A stretch of 64,000 nt of DNA. Source: Coxiellaceae bacterium. GTDB lineage: Bacteria > Pseudomonadota > Gammaproteobacteria > UBA9339. The position numbers were made by a program, and so were the translations under genes. The DNA lies in assembly GCA_031263085.1 (NCBI GenBank), contig JAISGM010000004.1, forward strand, positions 55,358 through 119,357, in the 5' to 3' direction. Position 1 is the stretch's first letter; each line of letters begins with the position of its first letter. This document shows, piece after piece, positions 1 to 10,105 of this stretch. The notes under the pieces were generated by a model, which saw only the letters and a list, made by a program, of their open reading frames with translations, had not been told where the DNA came from and made no database searches.

Positions 1-394
1 TTTTACTAACATTTTGTTGCAACCAGGTTAGTCCTAATTGTAAACCACAAGTAGCACCGAAACATGCCTGCTTTAATTCTATTACACGACATCGCTTAGG
101 AAGATTGAATAAACGATGAATATAAGTTCCAGCGGATTTCGCGAGATCAATTCCTGTTTCAGTAGCAAACAAAACCATTTCTATATTAGAAGTATCTTGT
201 GATCGTAAAAGCTCTGTAGTTGCGCTAGCTGCTAAAGTTACGATATCTTCATTTGGAGGGGCAATCGCCATCTTATTTTGGCCAAGATTAACATAAAATC
301 TGTTAATAGATTGATGATGCTCCATTGCCAAGGTTTTCAAATCTAAATAATATCTAGAAGTGTTAAAAACAATAGCATCAATACCGAATTTCAT
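1..394 (-). CDS. mvaS: Hydroxymethylglutaryl-CoA synthase, N-terminal 131 aa (truncated by window edge)
   Basis: Manual reverse-strand translation from the ATG at 394: MKFGIDAIVFNTSRYYLDLKTLAMEHHQSINRFYVNLGQNKMAIAPPNEDIVTLAASATTELLRSQDTSNIEMVLFATETGIDLAKSAGTYIHRLFNLPKRCRVIELKQACFGATCGLQLGLTWLQQNVSK. It matches the HMGS N-terminal pattern, with the catalytic Cys in KQAC at residue 111 and Glu79. Open to the window edge. Confidence 0.88.
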   Translation of the reverse strand, partial: MKFGIDAIVFNTSRYYLDLKTLAMEHHQSINRFYVNLGQNKMAIAPPNEDIVTLAASATTELLRSQDTSNIEMVLFATETGIDLAKSAGTYIHRLFNLPKRCRVIELKQACFGATCGLQLGLTWLQQNVSK

Positions 395-511
395 AAATTA
401 ACCATTTAAAATTTTCAGTCACATAAAGGGAACAAGATGACATAATTACCAAGAACTAGTATCGATAAAATTCTAACCATAAACTAGCAAGAGTAATATG
501 GACTCTTGATC

Positions 512-539
512 AAAAATAAACTATCGTCGCGATAGTTTA
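512..539 (-). terminator. Rho-independent terminator downstream of pnp
   Basis: On the minus strand TAAACTATCG-CGA-CGATAGTTTA (perfect 10-bp stem, 3-nt loop) is followed by TTTTT, about 45 nt after the pnp stop. Confidence 0.8.
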
Positions 540-581
540 ATAAAAAAACATCCTACTACTGTTAGTGATCAACATAAACTT

Positions 582-2663
582 TTATACTATTACTTCTTTT
601 ATACTTAATCTAATCTTACCGATACGATCTATCTCAACAACTTTAACCTTTACTTCCTGGCCTTCTTCCAAATAATCCCGTACATTCTTCACACGATCAG
701 AAGAAATTTGTGAGATATGAACCATCCCACTCTTATTTGGTAAAAATGCTACTATTGCACCAAAATCCATAATTTTAGTAACTTTACCAATATATACCTT
801 ACCGATCTCTGGCATCGCTGTTAATAATTCAATTCTACGCTTAGCCTCAGCAGCTCGATCTTTATCAGCTGAAGCAATCATAACAGTACCGTCATCCTTA
901 ATATCTATAATAGCTCCTGTTTCCTCTACCAAACTACGTATTACTACTCCACCTTTACCAATAACATCACGAATTTTCTCAGGATTAATTTTCAGCATAG
1001 TAATCCGTGGAGCAAAATCCGAGATACACTCTCGTGGAGCAGCTATTTTTGCATGCATTAAACCTAAAATATGCATTCTAGCATCCTTAGCCTGAGATAA
1101 TGCTAGTTGCATAATTTTTTCAGTGATGCCATCAATTTTAATATCCATCTGAAGAGCAGTAATACCTGTTTCTGTTCCAGCAACTTTAAAATCCATATCG
1201 CCTAAATGATCTTCATCACCTAAAATATCAGTTAAAATCGCAAAGCGATCTTCATTCTTTATAAGACCCATGGCAATGCCGGCAACCGGGGATTTAAGTG
1301 GTACTCCAGCATCCATTAAAGATAAACTAGCTCCACATACTGATGCCATAGAACTTGAACCATTTGATTCTGTAATTTCTGAAACCACTCGAATCACATA
1401 AGGAAACATTTCTTTACTAGGTATAACCGCTGCTAACGCTCTCTTAGCTAAATTACCATGACCTATTTCACGTCTCTTTGGGCTGCCAACTATACCTATC
1501 TCTCCAGTAGAATATGGAGGAAAATTATAATGCAACATAAAACTTTCCTTACTTTCTCCTGCGGGAATATCAATAATCTGAGCATCATTCTCTGTACCTA
1601 GAGTTGTTACCACGAACGCCTGAGTTTCACCTCGAGTAAAAAGAGCTGAACCATGCGCCCTTGGCAATATTCCTAAATCAATATCAATTGATCTTACGGT
1701 TTTATTGTCACGACCATCGATTCTAGAAAATCCTGACAAAATTCTATCACGAACTATTTGACGTTCTAATTCGAATATGACATTAACAATCCGTTCCCGA
1801 TCATCATCAGAATCAGTAACATCAAAAAGATCTTTAGCCTTTTTACGAATCTCTTCTAATTTAGCAACACGTAGCTGTTTATCAGTAATTTTATAAGCTG
1901 TTAATAAATCATCCTCCACAGCGTTTTTAATCTTGATAATAAACTCTTGATGTACAGCTACTGGTGTAAAAAACCATTTATGATTGTTAACGTCTTGAGC
2001 AAAATCTTGAATATTTTTAATCGCTGTTTGCATCTCTTTATGCCCAAACATCACTGCACCTAACATATCATTTTCAGATAATTCTTTTGCTTCTGATTCA
2101 ACCATTAGAATTGCGGTTTCTGTACCAGCTACAATTAAATCTAGTTTTGAGTTTTTTAATTGACTAGCTTTGGGATTAAGTAAATAATTACCATTTTGAT
2201 AACCAACTCTCCCTCCAGCTAGCGGTCCATTAAATGGAACTCCTGAAATCTCAATAGCTGCAGCTGCGCCAATTAACGATGGAATATCAGGCAAAATTTC
2301 AGGATCAAGAGACATCAAAGTTGCAACTACCTGTATTTTATTAGCAAACCCATTAGGGAACAAAGGACGTAAAGAACGATCAATCAAGCGAGAAACCAAG
2401 GTCTCTTGAACGCTCGGACGACCCTCGCGCTTAATAAACCCCCCAGGCAATCTACCATTAGCATAATAACGCTCTTGATAATTTACAGTTAAAGGGAAGA
2501 AATCTCTTTTTTCAGTAGACTCTCTTTCGGCTACTACCGTTACTAATACTGTAGTATCACCCATACTGACTAGTACGGCACCAGTAGTTTGTCTTGCAAT
2601 ATTACCAGTTTCTAAAGTAATAACTTGTTCGCCATATTGAAAGGATCTTTTAATATGTTTCAT
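582..2663 (-). CDS. pnp: Polyribonucleotide nucleotidyltransferase
   Basis: 693 aa; two RNase PH domains, KH ([21 protein letters not shown]) and C-terminal S1 domain. Confidence 0.97.
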   Translation of the reverse strand: MKHIKRSFQYGEQVITLETGNIARQTTGAVLVSMGDTTVLVTVVAERESTEKRDFFPLTVNYQERYYANGRLPGGFIKREGRPSVQETLVSRLIDRSLRPLFPNGFANKIQVVATLMSLDPEILPDIPSLIGAAAAIEISGVPFNGPLAGGRVGYQNGNYLLNPKASQLKNSKLDLIVAGTETAILMVESEAKELSENDMLGAVMFGHKEMQTAIKNIQDFAQDVNNHKWFFTPVAVHQEFIIKIKNAVEDDLLTAYKITDKQLRVAKLEEIRKKAKDLFDVTDSDDDRERIVNVIFELERQIVRDRILSGFSRIDGRDNKTVRSIDIDLGILPRAHGSALFTRGETQAFVVTTLGTENDAQIIDIPAGESKESFMLHYNFPPYSTGEIGIVGSPKRREIGHGNLAKRALAAVIPSKEMFPYVIRVVSEITESNGSSSMASVCGASLSLMDAGVPLKSPVAGIAMGLIKNEDRFAILTDILGDEDHLGDMDFKVAGTETGITALQMDIKIDGITEKIMQLALSQAKDARMHILGLMHAKIAAPRECISDFAPRITMLKINPEKIRDVIGKGGVVIRSLVEETGAIIDIKDDGTVMIASADKDRAAEAKRRIELLTAMPEIGKVYIGKVTKIMDFGAIVAFLPNKSGMVHISQISSDRVKNVRDYLEEGQEVKVKVVEIDRIGKIRLSIKEVIV

Positions 2664-2670
2664 TAATTTT

Positions 2671-2940
2671 CTACCCTCGTAAATTCAAACGAGTAACGAT
2701 ATTATGATATCTACCTATATCTTTACCCTTTAGATAATCAAGCAACTTTCTTCTTAAATTGACTTTACGAATCAAACCGCGGCGTGAATGATGATCTTTG
2801 AGGTGCAATTTAAAATGAGCAATGAGTTGATTGATATCTGTGGTCAAAAGAGCTATCTGAACCTCAGACGAACCTGTATCACCATCGGTCAATCCATAAT
2901 CTTTAACAATTTGTACTTTATTAATAGATGATAACGACAT
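2671..2940 (-). CDS. rpsO: 30S ribosomal protein S15
   Basis: 89 aa; [13 protein letters not shown]...HHSRRGL...RRKLLDYL motifs; adjacent to pnp. Confidence 0.97.
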   Translation of the reverse strand: MSLSSINKVQIVKDYGLTDGDTGSSEVQIALLTTDINQLIAHFKLHLKDHHSRRGLIRKVNLRRKLLDYLKGKDIGRYHNIVTRLNLRG

Positions 2941-2964
2941 ACAACATCCTTTATTAATTACAAT

Positions 2965-3195
2965 CTATACACTATCATTACCGATAGCTCCAACTGGACA
3001 ATTTGATAGTGCCTGTTCGCACGTAGCAATCTCTGTAGTGGTACTTGGCTGAATTTTAACGTACATGCCACCATTTTCATCTTCAGAAAAGAAATCACCT
3101 GCGATATCTATACACTGCCCACAACTAACACAGTTGACATCTACATAATATTTCCCAGAAACATTCTTTTCTAATTTCGCATTCTTATTTGCCAT
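2965..3195 (-). CDS. Small ferredoxin, single [4Fe-4S] cluster
   Basis: CVSCGQC...NCPVGAIG motif; start probably at MANKNAK rather than MKDMANK. Confidence 0.85.
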   Translation of the reverse strand: MANKNAKLEKNVSGKYYVDVNCVSCGQCIDIAGDFFSEDENGGMYVKIQPSTTTEIATCEQALSNCPVGAIGNDSV

Positions 3196-3329
3196 ATCTT
3201 TCACCCTATTACCCCTCTTGACTTACAGGAATGTAGAATGATACACCATTTTAGAATAAAAACATAATGCAAAATTATATCCCGTGAAACATTTGTTAAA
3301 TTTATAACGCATTTGAGGATATAATCCTT

Positions 3330-3352
3330 GATTTTTAAAACTTTAAAAAATC
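3330..3352 (-). terminator. Possible AT-rich hairpin just after truB
   Basis: Inverted repeat GATTTTT...AAAAATC immediately downstream of the truB stop; weak. Confidence 0.3.
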
Positions 3353-3353
3353 A

Positions 3354-4253
3354 TCAACTGATTCTTATCATCTTTCGCGGAGAAATTTTACCACATAAAA
3401 TTACCTCTCCAACCCCCACGAATTTACCATCTTTATTTTTCAATTGCACTAACCCAGATTCTGGCGCATTAACAACTAAAACTTTTTGTCCTAAAAAAGC
3501 ATAATGAATCATATCATCAGTCAAAACTACCTCTGACATACCATCCAACATTGATTCTATTGGTAATAATTTACTTGACTCTTGAAAATACCCATCATGT
3601 ATAATTAATTTTTTTAATTCATTTAAAGTAATCATCGCATCTTCCTGATACGGTCCCACTGCTAAACGCCGTAAACTAACAACATGAGCCCCGCATCCTA
3701 TAATTTCACCAATGTCTGCCACCAAGGTACGAATATAAGTACCTTTGCTACAAAAAATCTCAAGTGTTATTAAATTATCGACTAGTTTTAGCAATTGTAA
3801 TTTATAAATGTTGACTTCTCTAGGACTACGTTCGACTTCAATACCCAAACGAGCTAATTTATATAATGGCTGTCCCTGATACTTAACAGCAGAATACATG
3901 GGGGGAGTTTGCAAAATTTTACCCATAAATTGAGACAAAATCCTTTCGCAAATTTTTACACTTATCCCATTTACAGATCTTTTAGTAAGTACTTCACTCT
4001 CCGCATCTCCACTGGCAGTTGTTTCGCCCAATTTTCCAGTCACTAAATACCGTTTATCAGCATTAAGTAGAAATTGAGAAAATTTAGTTGCCTCACCAAA
4101 ACAAATTGGCAACATGCCGCTAGCGTTCGGATCAAGACTACCAGTATGCCCAGCTTTACTAGCTTTAAAAAGTTTTTTAACTATCTGCAGAGCATCATTA
4201 GAACTAAATCCAACAGGTTTATCCAAAAGCAAAACTCCACTTATACTTTTCAT
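3354..4253 (-). CDS. truB: tRNA pseudouridine(55) synthase
   Basis: GVLLLDKPVGFSSN, AGHTGSLDPNASGMLPICFGEATKF motifs; start reassigned to internal ATG (MKSISG). Confidence 0.95.
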   Translation of the reverse strand: MKSISGVLLLDKPVGFSSNDALQIVKKLFKASKAGHTGSLDPNASGMLPICFGEATKFSQFLLNADKRYLVTGKLGETTASGDAESEVLTKRSVNGISVKICERILSQFMGKILQTPPMYSAVKYQGQPLYKLARLGIEVERSPREVNIYKLQLLKLVDNLITLEIFCSKGTYIRTLVADIGEIIGCGAHVVSLRRLAVGPYQEDAMITLNELKKLIIHDGYFQESSKLLPIESMLDGMSEVVLTDDMIHYAFLGQKVLVVNAPESGLVQLKNKDGKFVGVGEVILCGKISPRKMIRIS

Positions 4254-4306
4254 ACAAATTGCTCTAAAATAAAATATTTCCAAGATTACAGACATTAATT
4301 ACGAAA

Positions 4307-4669
4307 TTAGCTAGATGAATTAATATCACGAGCAATAGCAACATCAATTAAACTAACAAGATGTCTTCCACGATTAATTGACTCGTCATAAATAAAAATC
4401 AAACGAGGAGTTAAGCGTAAATTTGCATTATACGCAAGCATTTTACGTAAAAATTTAGCATCGCTTTGTAGCGCTTCTTTGGCTTTATTAATATCAGTTT
4501 CATAAAAAACACTAAAAAAAACTTTAGCAATTGACAAGTCTGTTGCGATTTTCACAGCAGTGATAGTAATTTTAGTAAAAAGCGATTGCCTGGGATTCTT
4601 TAACAAAATAAAACCCAATTCCCGTTGAATATACTCTTCAATTCTCCTCTTACGCCTACCATCCGACAT
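4307..4669 (-). CDS. rbfA: 30S ribosome-binding factor A
   Basis: 120 aa; RRKRRIEEYIQREL..., upstream of truB as in other gammaproteobacteria. Confidence 0.9.
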   Translation of the reverse strand: MSDGRRKRRIEEYIQRELGFILLKNPRQSLFTKITITAVKIATDLSIAKVFFSVFYETDINKAKEALQSDAKFLRKMLAYNANLRLTPRLIFIYDESINRGRHLVSLIDVAIARDINSSS

Positions 4670-4699
4670 AGAATAATTTATTCTGTATAAATATGATAA

Positions 4700-5500
4700 T
4701 TAATTGTTTCTTAATTGTTCCCTAGCAAATTTCGCTGCTGATGTTCCAGGATACCCTTTAATCACTCTCTTTAACCCTTCTACTGCTTGTCTATTTTTAC
4801 CTTGATTTTGATGTATCAACGCTATTTTTAGTTTAGCATCAGCTTCTCTTTTAGATTTAGGGTACTTATACACTACTATTTTAAATTCCCTTTCAGCAAC
4901 ATCAAAATTCTTTTGTAGAAAATTAATCTCTCCTAACCAATAGTGAGCATTAACCGCATATATTCCTGCAGGATACTGCTTTAAATAAGCACGCAATTTA
5001 CTTTCACTTTCACGTTTCTTATCTGGTAAGAAATTGATGGCCTTCTGGTATGTTTGTTGCTCTTTAAGAAACATGTCATCTTTGTTGCTAGAAGAGAACG
5101 TACTAGTGCTATCTAACAAAACATTGTCAGTTTTGGTAACATCTGATGGAGTAACATCGATCACAGGCTGATTCTTAAGTTGAGTAGTTAATAATTTTAT
5201 CTTGTGATCCTGAGTCTCAATTTGACCATTTAGATTTCGTACTTCATGCTGTAATTCTTCGAGTTTATTTAACAAACTTCTGATATTATCAACTTGGTGT
5301 TCAATTTTATTGAGACGCCGATTTAAATCGTAACTTGAACCTACCATATGATTAGTAGACTGAATAACTTCAGAATGACGATTATGATTAGCTGACTCGA
5401 TAACTTCGGAATGACGATCCACTATTGGGGCATCGGCAAAAGCCAGAGATACAAAACACCAATACATTCCAATACCTAATTTTTTTTTTATACTAATCAT
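4700..5500 (-). CDS. cpoB: Cell division coordinator CpoB/YbgF
   Basis: Signal peptide, coiled-coil, C-terminal TPR (YLKQYPAGIYAVNAHYWLGEI); follows tolB-pal. Confidence 0.9.
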   Translation of the reverse strand: MISIKKKLGIGMYWCFVSLAFADAPIVDRHSEVIESANHNRHSEVIQSTNHMVGSSYDLNRRLNKIEHQVDNIRSLLNKLEELQHEVRNLNGQIETQDHKIKLLTTQLKNQPVIDVTPSDVTKTDNVLLDSTSTFSSSNKDDMFLKEQQTYQKAINFLPDKKRESESKLRAYLKQYPAGIYAVNAHYWLGEINFLQKNFDVAEREFKIVVYKYPKSKREADAKLKIALIHQNQGKNRQAVEGLKRVIKGYPGTSAAKFAREQLRNN

Positions 5501-5507
5501 CTGTTTA

Positions 5508-6071
5508 CTATTTTATTTCATAAAATAGATCTGATCTTCTATTTTTACTGTAAGAATCTTCATCGTGTCCGAAAGCAATAGGTTTTTCCTTGCCATAACT
5601 TACTAAAATAATTTGAGTATCACTTACGCCATGTTGTTTCAAGATTTCAGCAACTGCTTTAGCGCGATTCCAACCTAAGGTTATATTATACTCTCTACTT
5701 CCTCGTTCATCTGCATTACCTTCAATTCTAACTCTAGCATGATGATTATTTACCAAATATTTAGCTTGAATGCCAATAAATTCAATATCATCTGATTTAA
5801 TATCGTATTTATTTAACTCAAAATGATAAGATTGATCGTACGGCGCTTTAAAACGATTAGTTGCTTGAATATCACTATCATCAAAATTACCTAGATTTTC
5901 CAAACCAGAAGTTTTAGCTTCATTGTTAATCTCAGAAGCTTGAATCTCATCTCTAACTAGCGTTTTTGGCTTAGAAATCATTTTTGGCTTAGATTTTAAA
6001 TTACTACAACCACTTATAGTGCTTAAAATTACAGTGAAAATAATTATCGTTAACAAATTAAATTTTTTCAT
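5508..6071 (-). CDS. pal: Peptidoglycan-associated lipoprotein Pal
   Basis: Lipobox LSTISGC; OmpA-like domain VRIEGNADERGSREYNITLGWNRAKAV. Confidence 0.95.
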   Translation of the reverse strand: MKKFNLLTIIIFTVILSTISGCSNLKSKPKMISKPKTLVRDEIQASEINNEAKTSGLENLGNFDDSDIQATNRFKAPYDQSYHFELNKYDIKSDDIEFIGIQAKYLVNNHHARVRIEGNADERGSREYNITLGWNRAKAVAEILKQHGVSDTQIILVSYGKEKPIAFGHDEDSYSKNRRSDLFYEIK

Positions 6072-6090
6072 ATTTACTCCATCAAAAATT

Positions 6091-7395
6091 CTAATTCAAA
6101 AAAGGAGACCATGCAGGTTCTTGTATTGCACCATCTCCGGCTGGTAATAATGATTTAATACGTCCATCAATTGATACTTCTGCCAGTATACTGCGGCCAG
6201 TATTACCGGTAGCATAGACAATCATTTTTCCATTAGGAGCCAAACTCGGGGATTCATTTAAACCCGATGAAGTCAGCACCATAATACGACCAGACTCTAA
6301 ATCTTCGCATGCTATACTAAACATTTCACCTTCCTGATGCAATATTACAATAGAGTTACTGTTAGGTAGGAATGAAGCACTAACATTATACGGTCCATTA
6401 AATGTTAATCTTTCAATCTTTTTGTTATTGATTACGAAACGATAAATTTGTGGACTACCACCGCGATTCGATGTGAAAATTAGCGATTTACCATCTAAAG
6501 CCCAGCTAGGCTCAGTATCAGAACAAGAGCCATCGGTTAAACGATAAAATTTCTTATCTATTAAATTTAAAATATAAATTTTAGGATATCCGGTTAATGT
6601 AAGCACACAAGCTAGATTATTCCCATCAGGAGACCATGCTGGAGCGCCATTAATTCCGGGGAATTTAGCTACAACATCTCGCTTACCAGTAGCAATTTCT
6701 TGTACATAAATTGCCGCTCTATTCCCTTCAAATGAAACATAAGCAATCTTTTTTCCATCAGGAGACCAACTTGGTGACATTAGAGGAAAATTAGAAGACA
6801 ACAAAGTACTAACATTAGCGCCATCACTATCTACAACTTGAAGTTTATAGCCGACGCTACGATTTTGTTCATGTCTTTCAACCAAAATATAGGCTATTTT
6901 AGTAGAAAAAATACCCTTATCTCCTGTTAATTTTTGATAAATAACATCACTGATATGATGTGCCAATTGACGTAACTGTTCTTTTTTAACACAAGGATAT
7001 TTTCTAGTAAAAATCTGACCTTTATTATAAACGTCGAGTAATTTAAATGATATAGAAAAATTTCCTTTGCCAATTGATTGAATTTGGCCAGTTACTACTC
7101 CTTCAATTTTGCAAGCACGTAATGCCATAATGTCATCCTTAGTTTCAATATTAACATCAGAACTATTAGTAGTATCTACTAAACGAAAACGGCCGCTATT
7201 TCGTAAATCATTACTTATAATAGGAGTAATTTTATTATTTTCACCAATGCTTTCTTCGCCAACAAAACCCAAAACAGCCACTGGTAAAGCATTATCAGCA
7301 CCTCTAGTTAATTCGAGCTTTAATGCCGCTAAAACAACGCTACTAGCAAAAAATAACCACCCAATTACCAATAATTTTATTAATCTATAGTGCAT
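6091..7395 (-). CDS. tolB: Tol-Pal system protein TolB
   Basis: 434 aa; repeated SPSWSPDGKKIAYVS / APAWSPDGNNLA beta-propeller motifs. Confidence 0.96.
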   Translation of the reverse strand: MHYRLIKLLVIGWLFFASSVVLAALKLELTRGADNALPVAVLGFVGEESIGENNKITPIISNDLRNSGRFRLVDTTNSSDVNIETKDDIMALRACKIEGVVTGQIQSIGKGNFSISFKLLDVYNKGQIFTRKYPCVKKEQLRQLAHHISDVIYQKLTGDKGIFSTKIAYILVERHEQNRSVGYKLQVVDSDGANVSTLLSSNFPLMSPSWSPDGKKIAYVSFEGNRAAIYVQEIATGKRDVVAKFPGINGAPAWSPDGNNLACVLTLTGYPKIYILNLIDKKFYRLTDGSCSDTEPSWALDGKSLIFTSNRGGSPQIYRFVINNKKIERLTFNGPYNVSASFLPNSNSIVILHQEGEMFSIACEDLESGRIMVLTSSGLNESPSLAPNGKMIVYATGNTGRSILAEVSIDGRIKSLLPAGDGAIQEPAWSPFLN

Positions 7396-7423
7396 AATTA
7401 ATACAAAATATGTTCATAAATTT

Positions 7424-8239
7424 TCAATTCCCGATTATTCCTTCTGGTTTGAATATAGGATTTATTGTCTTAAAAGCTACAAATAATTTAGGATCATTAG
7501 GAACCGGTAATGGTGACGCCTTCCAAACTGCGGCTTCTGCAGAACGATTTAGAGCCAAATTACCACTACTACTAACTAATCTTATCTCGAGTACCATGCC
7601 GTTAGAATCAATATTAATCAACAATTCACAAAAATCTCCGTTATTATTTCTTTCAGGTTTAATCCACTGTGAATCAATAGCTCTTTTAATTCTGAGCTTA
7701 TATGTATTGATCTCTTCATAGGACTTATCGCCATAAGTTTTACTACTACTAGAGATAGCAAATTGTTTTTGTTCTAAAGCAATTTGTTGTTTCAATATTT
7801 TTTGATATTTTTCTTCTTTAACTTTTGTAAAACCTTTGTGCTTCTGTTGTTCTTTTTTTAATTCCATTAATTCTTGATTTCTCTCTTGTAGTATATTTTT
7901 TCTCAACAAAATTAATGACTGATCGACAGATCTTTTGGTATTGCTAGGAACATTATCAACAGTTAATGATGGTAAAACTGGTTTTGATTCAATTAATGTA
8001 TCTTTATTATTGACTAATTTGTTGTTATTAACAGAAACATCGTCTTCATCGAAATCAATATTACGATCATCCACTACCGTAACATCAATAACATCATTAG
8101 GAATAAGATTCCGATGTCTTTGATAATGACTAAACCTAACGAAGAAAAATGAAATCAACAGAGCATGAACGACTATGGAGAAGAAAAAAAACTTTTTGTT
8201 CAAAGAATAAACTAGCATGTGCAATAACAAAATGTGCAT
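7424..8239 (-). CDS. tolA: TolA-like cell envelope protein
   Basis: N-terminal TM, charged Glu/Lys/Gln-rich middle, TolA C-terminal domain (YKLRIKRAIDSQWIKPE...EIRLVSSSGNLALNRSAEAAV); start may be an internal Met. Confidence 0.88.
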   Translation of the reverse strand: MHILLLHMLVYSLNKKFFFFSIVVHALLISFFFVRFSHYQRHRNLIPNDVIDVTVVDDRNIDFDEDDVSVNNNKLVNNKDTLIESKPVLPSLTVDNVPSNTKRSVDQSLILLRKNILQERNQELMELKKEQQKHKGFTKVKEEKYQKILKQQIALEQKQFAISSSSKTYGDKSYEEINTYKLRIKRAIDSQWIKPERNNNGDFCELLINIDSNGMVLEIRLVSSSGNLALNRSAEAAVWKASPLPVPNDPKLFVAFKTINPIFKPEGIIGN

Positions 8240-8242
8240 ACG

Positions 8243-8515
8243 TCATGCATTAAGTACTCCGTCAACTTCTATATTAACAAAAATACGATTTTTAAATCCA
8301 CGTGCTTGAAATTTTACTAAACCATCTACCAAAGCGAATAAGGTATGATCCTTACCCAAACCCACATTACATCCTGGATGAAATTTAGTACCGCGCTGAC
8401 GGACTAAAATATTACCAGCCAAGGCACGCTGCCCACCAAAAAGCTTAACACCTAAACGCTTAGAATGAGAATCACGACCATTTCTAGTACTACCACCAGC
8501 TTTCTTGTGAGCCAT
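8243..8515 (-). CDS. rpmA: 50S ribosomal protein L27
   Basis: [29 protein letters not shown]. Confidence 0.97.
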   Translation of the reverse strand: MAHKKAGGSTRNGRDSHSKRLGVKLFGGQRALAGNILVRQRGTKFHPGCNVGLGKDHTLFALVDGLVKFQARGFKNRIFVNIEVDGVLNA

Positions 8516-8532
8516 AATTATATCTCTACAAT

Positions 8533-8853
8533 CTACGCATTTTTATTACTAATTTCTCCAATTTTCACTGTAGTGAAATATTGTCTATGCCCTTGATGTT
8601 TCATATAATGCTTACGACGACGGAATTTTATAATATTTACCTTATCACCACGATCCTGTTTGCTTATCTCACCAACAACCTTCGCTCCTGACACATAAGG
8701 CGTTCCTATATTGATATCATTATCCATAACTATCATTAAAACCTTATCAAACTCCACAGATGAACCAATTTCAGCATCTATCTTTTCTATACGCAACACC
8801 TCGCCAGGTACTGCCTTGTATTGCTTACCACCAGTAACAATAATTGCATACAT
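8533..8853 (-). CDS. rplU: 50S ribosomal protein L21
   Basis: [25 protein letters not shown]...[14 protein letters not shown]. Confidence 0.97.
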   Translation of the reverse strand: MYAIIVTGGKQYKAVPGEVLRIEKIDAEIGSSVEFDKVLMIVMDNDINIGTPYVSGAKVVGEISKQDRGDKVNIIKFRRRKHYMKHQGHRQYFTTVKIGEISNKNA

Positions 8854-9019
8854 ACTCTTAAAGAGCCTCTCTTCCCTTTTACAATAAAACCAAAACCGAA
8901 TTTTACGAAAAAATAATCGCTACTGCAAGCATTAATCACAATTAATAACATTTTATTTGAGCAAACTCCAACTGTTGCTATAATCGATTATAGAATTATG
9001 ATATATCTGTTATCAATAA

Positions 9020-9301
9020 TTGATTACAAACGAATGGAGAGCTTTTATGATGCAAGTTATCCACCAAACAGGGCCATTGAACAAGTATGTACGTGAAATT
9101 ATTGAAGAATATTTCGAACGATTAGATGGTCATAAAGTAACAAATCTTTACGAAATGGTTTTGCATGAAATTGAAGGGCCTCTTTTAAGAGCAGTCATGA
9201 ATCATACCAAAAATAATCAAAGCAGTGCTGCAACTATCCTAGGAATTAATCGAGGTACGTTACGTAAAAAGCTTAAGCAATACAAACTAGAGATTGACTA
9301 A
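9020..9301 (+). CDS. fis: DNA-binding protein Fis
   Basis: Fis-type C-terminal HTH: LLRAVMNHTKNNQSSAATILGINRGTLRKKLKQY. The start may be one of the internal Mets. Confidence 0.92.
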   Translation: MITNEWRAFMMQVIHQTGPLNKYVREIIEEYFERLDGHKVTNLYEMVLHEIEGPLLRAVMNHTKNNQSSAATILGINRGTLRKKLKQYKLEID

Positions 9302-9605
9302 AAAACATAAATCTTTAGATTTGTTTTGAAATATAACTGTGTAAACATAATTCAATCACAATTACCTATTGTTAATTAATAGTTTGTTTATTTATCTCAC
9401 ACGATAACTCATTAGATATTTTAAAAATCAACTTTAATTACAATGAATAAATACGTGTTATCTAAAGGTGATGACTTCGAAATAGAGATATAACTGGATA
9501 TATTAATTATAGCGTACCACTAACTATACTAGTATAAAATTGATGTTTGTATTTATATACCAAGTATGAAAAGATACTTTATAATTGAGAATATAGGAAA
9601 AAATC

Positions 9606-10103
9606 ATGATAGATCAACATGGTTATCGATTAAATGTTGGTATTATTGTTACCAATCAAAAAGGGCAATTATTTTGGGGTAATCGCGTCAGAGCTTCTGG
9701 TTGGCAATTTCCTCAAGGAGGAGTTAAGCCATATGAAACTCTAGAAGAAACGATGTATCGAGAATTAAAAGAAGAGACAGGACTAACTAGAAATGATGTA
9801 AAAATCCTTGCAGTTACTAAGAGATGGCTCAGATATAAATTACCTGTCCATCTGAGACATCGTGATCCTTGTCCAGTATGTATTGGCCAGAAACAGAAAT
9901 GGTTCTTATTACTCCTTACTAGTAGTGATAACAAGATCAATTTAAAAGCTAGTGATCAGCCAGAATTTAAGAATTGGAGATGGGTTAATTATTGGGAACC
10001 TCTGAGACAGGTGATATATTTTAAAAGAAGTATTTATTCTAGGGTTTTAAAGGAATTCGAACAGATTATTAGTAATATAAATTCAGAATTTAAAGAAAGG
10101 TAA
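9606..10103 (+). CDS. rppH: RNA pyrophosphohydrolase
   Basis: Nudix box GGVKPYETLEETMYRELKEETGL; MIDQHGYRLNVGIIV start. Confidence 0.95.
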   Translation: MIDQHGYRLNVGIIVTNQKGQLFWGNRVRASGWQFPQGGVKPYETLEETMYRELKEETGLTRNDVKILAVTKRWLRYKLPVHLRHRDPCPVCIGQKQKWFLLLLTSSDNKINLKASDQPEFKNWRWVNYWEPLRQVIYFKRSIYSRVLKEFEQIISNINSEFKER

Positions 10104-10105
10104 AT

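Noticed and set aside
7109-7721. Plus-strand ORFs 7109-7390 and 7410-7721
   Set aside because: Antisense to tolB and tolA, no recognisable domain; shadow ORFs.
9302-9605. Possible sRNA between fis and rppH
   Set aside because: Only a weak AAATCT/AGATTT hairpin is visible; not enough structure to support a call.
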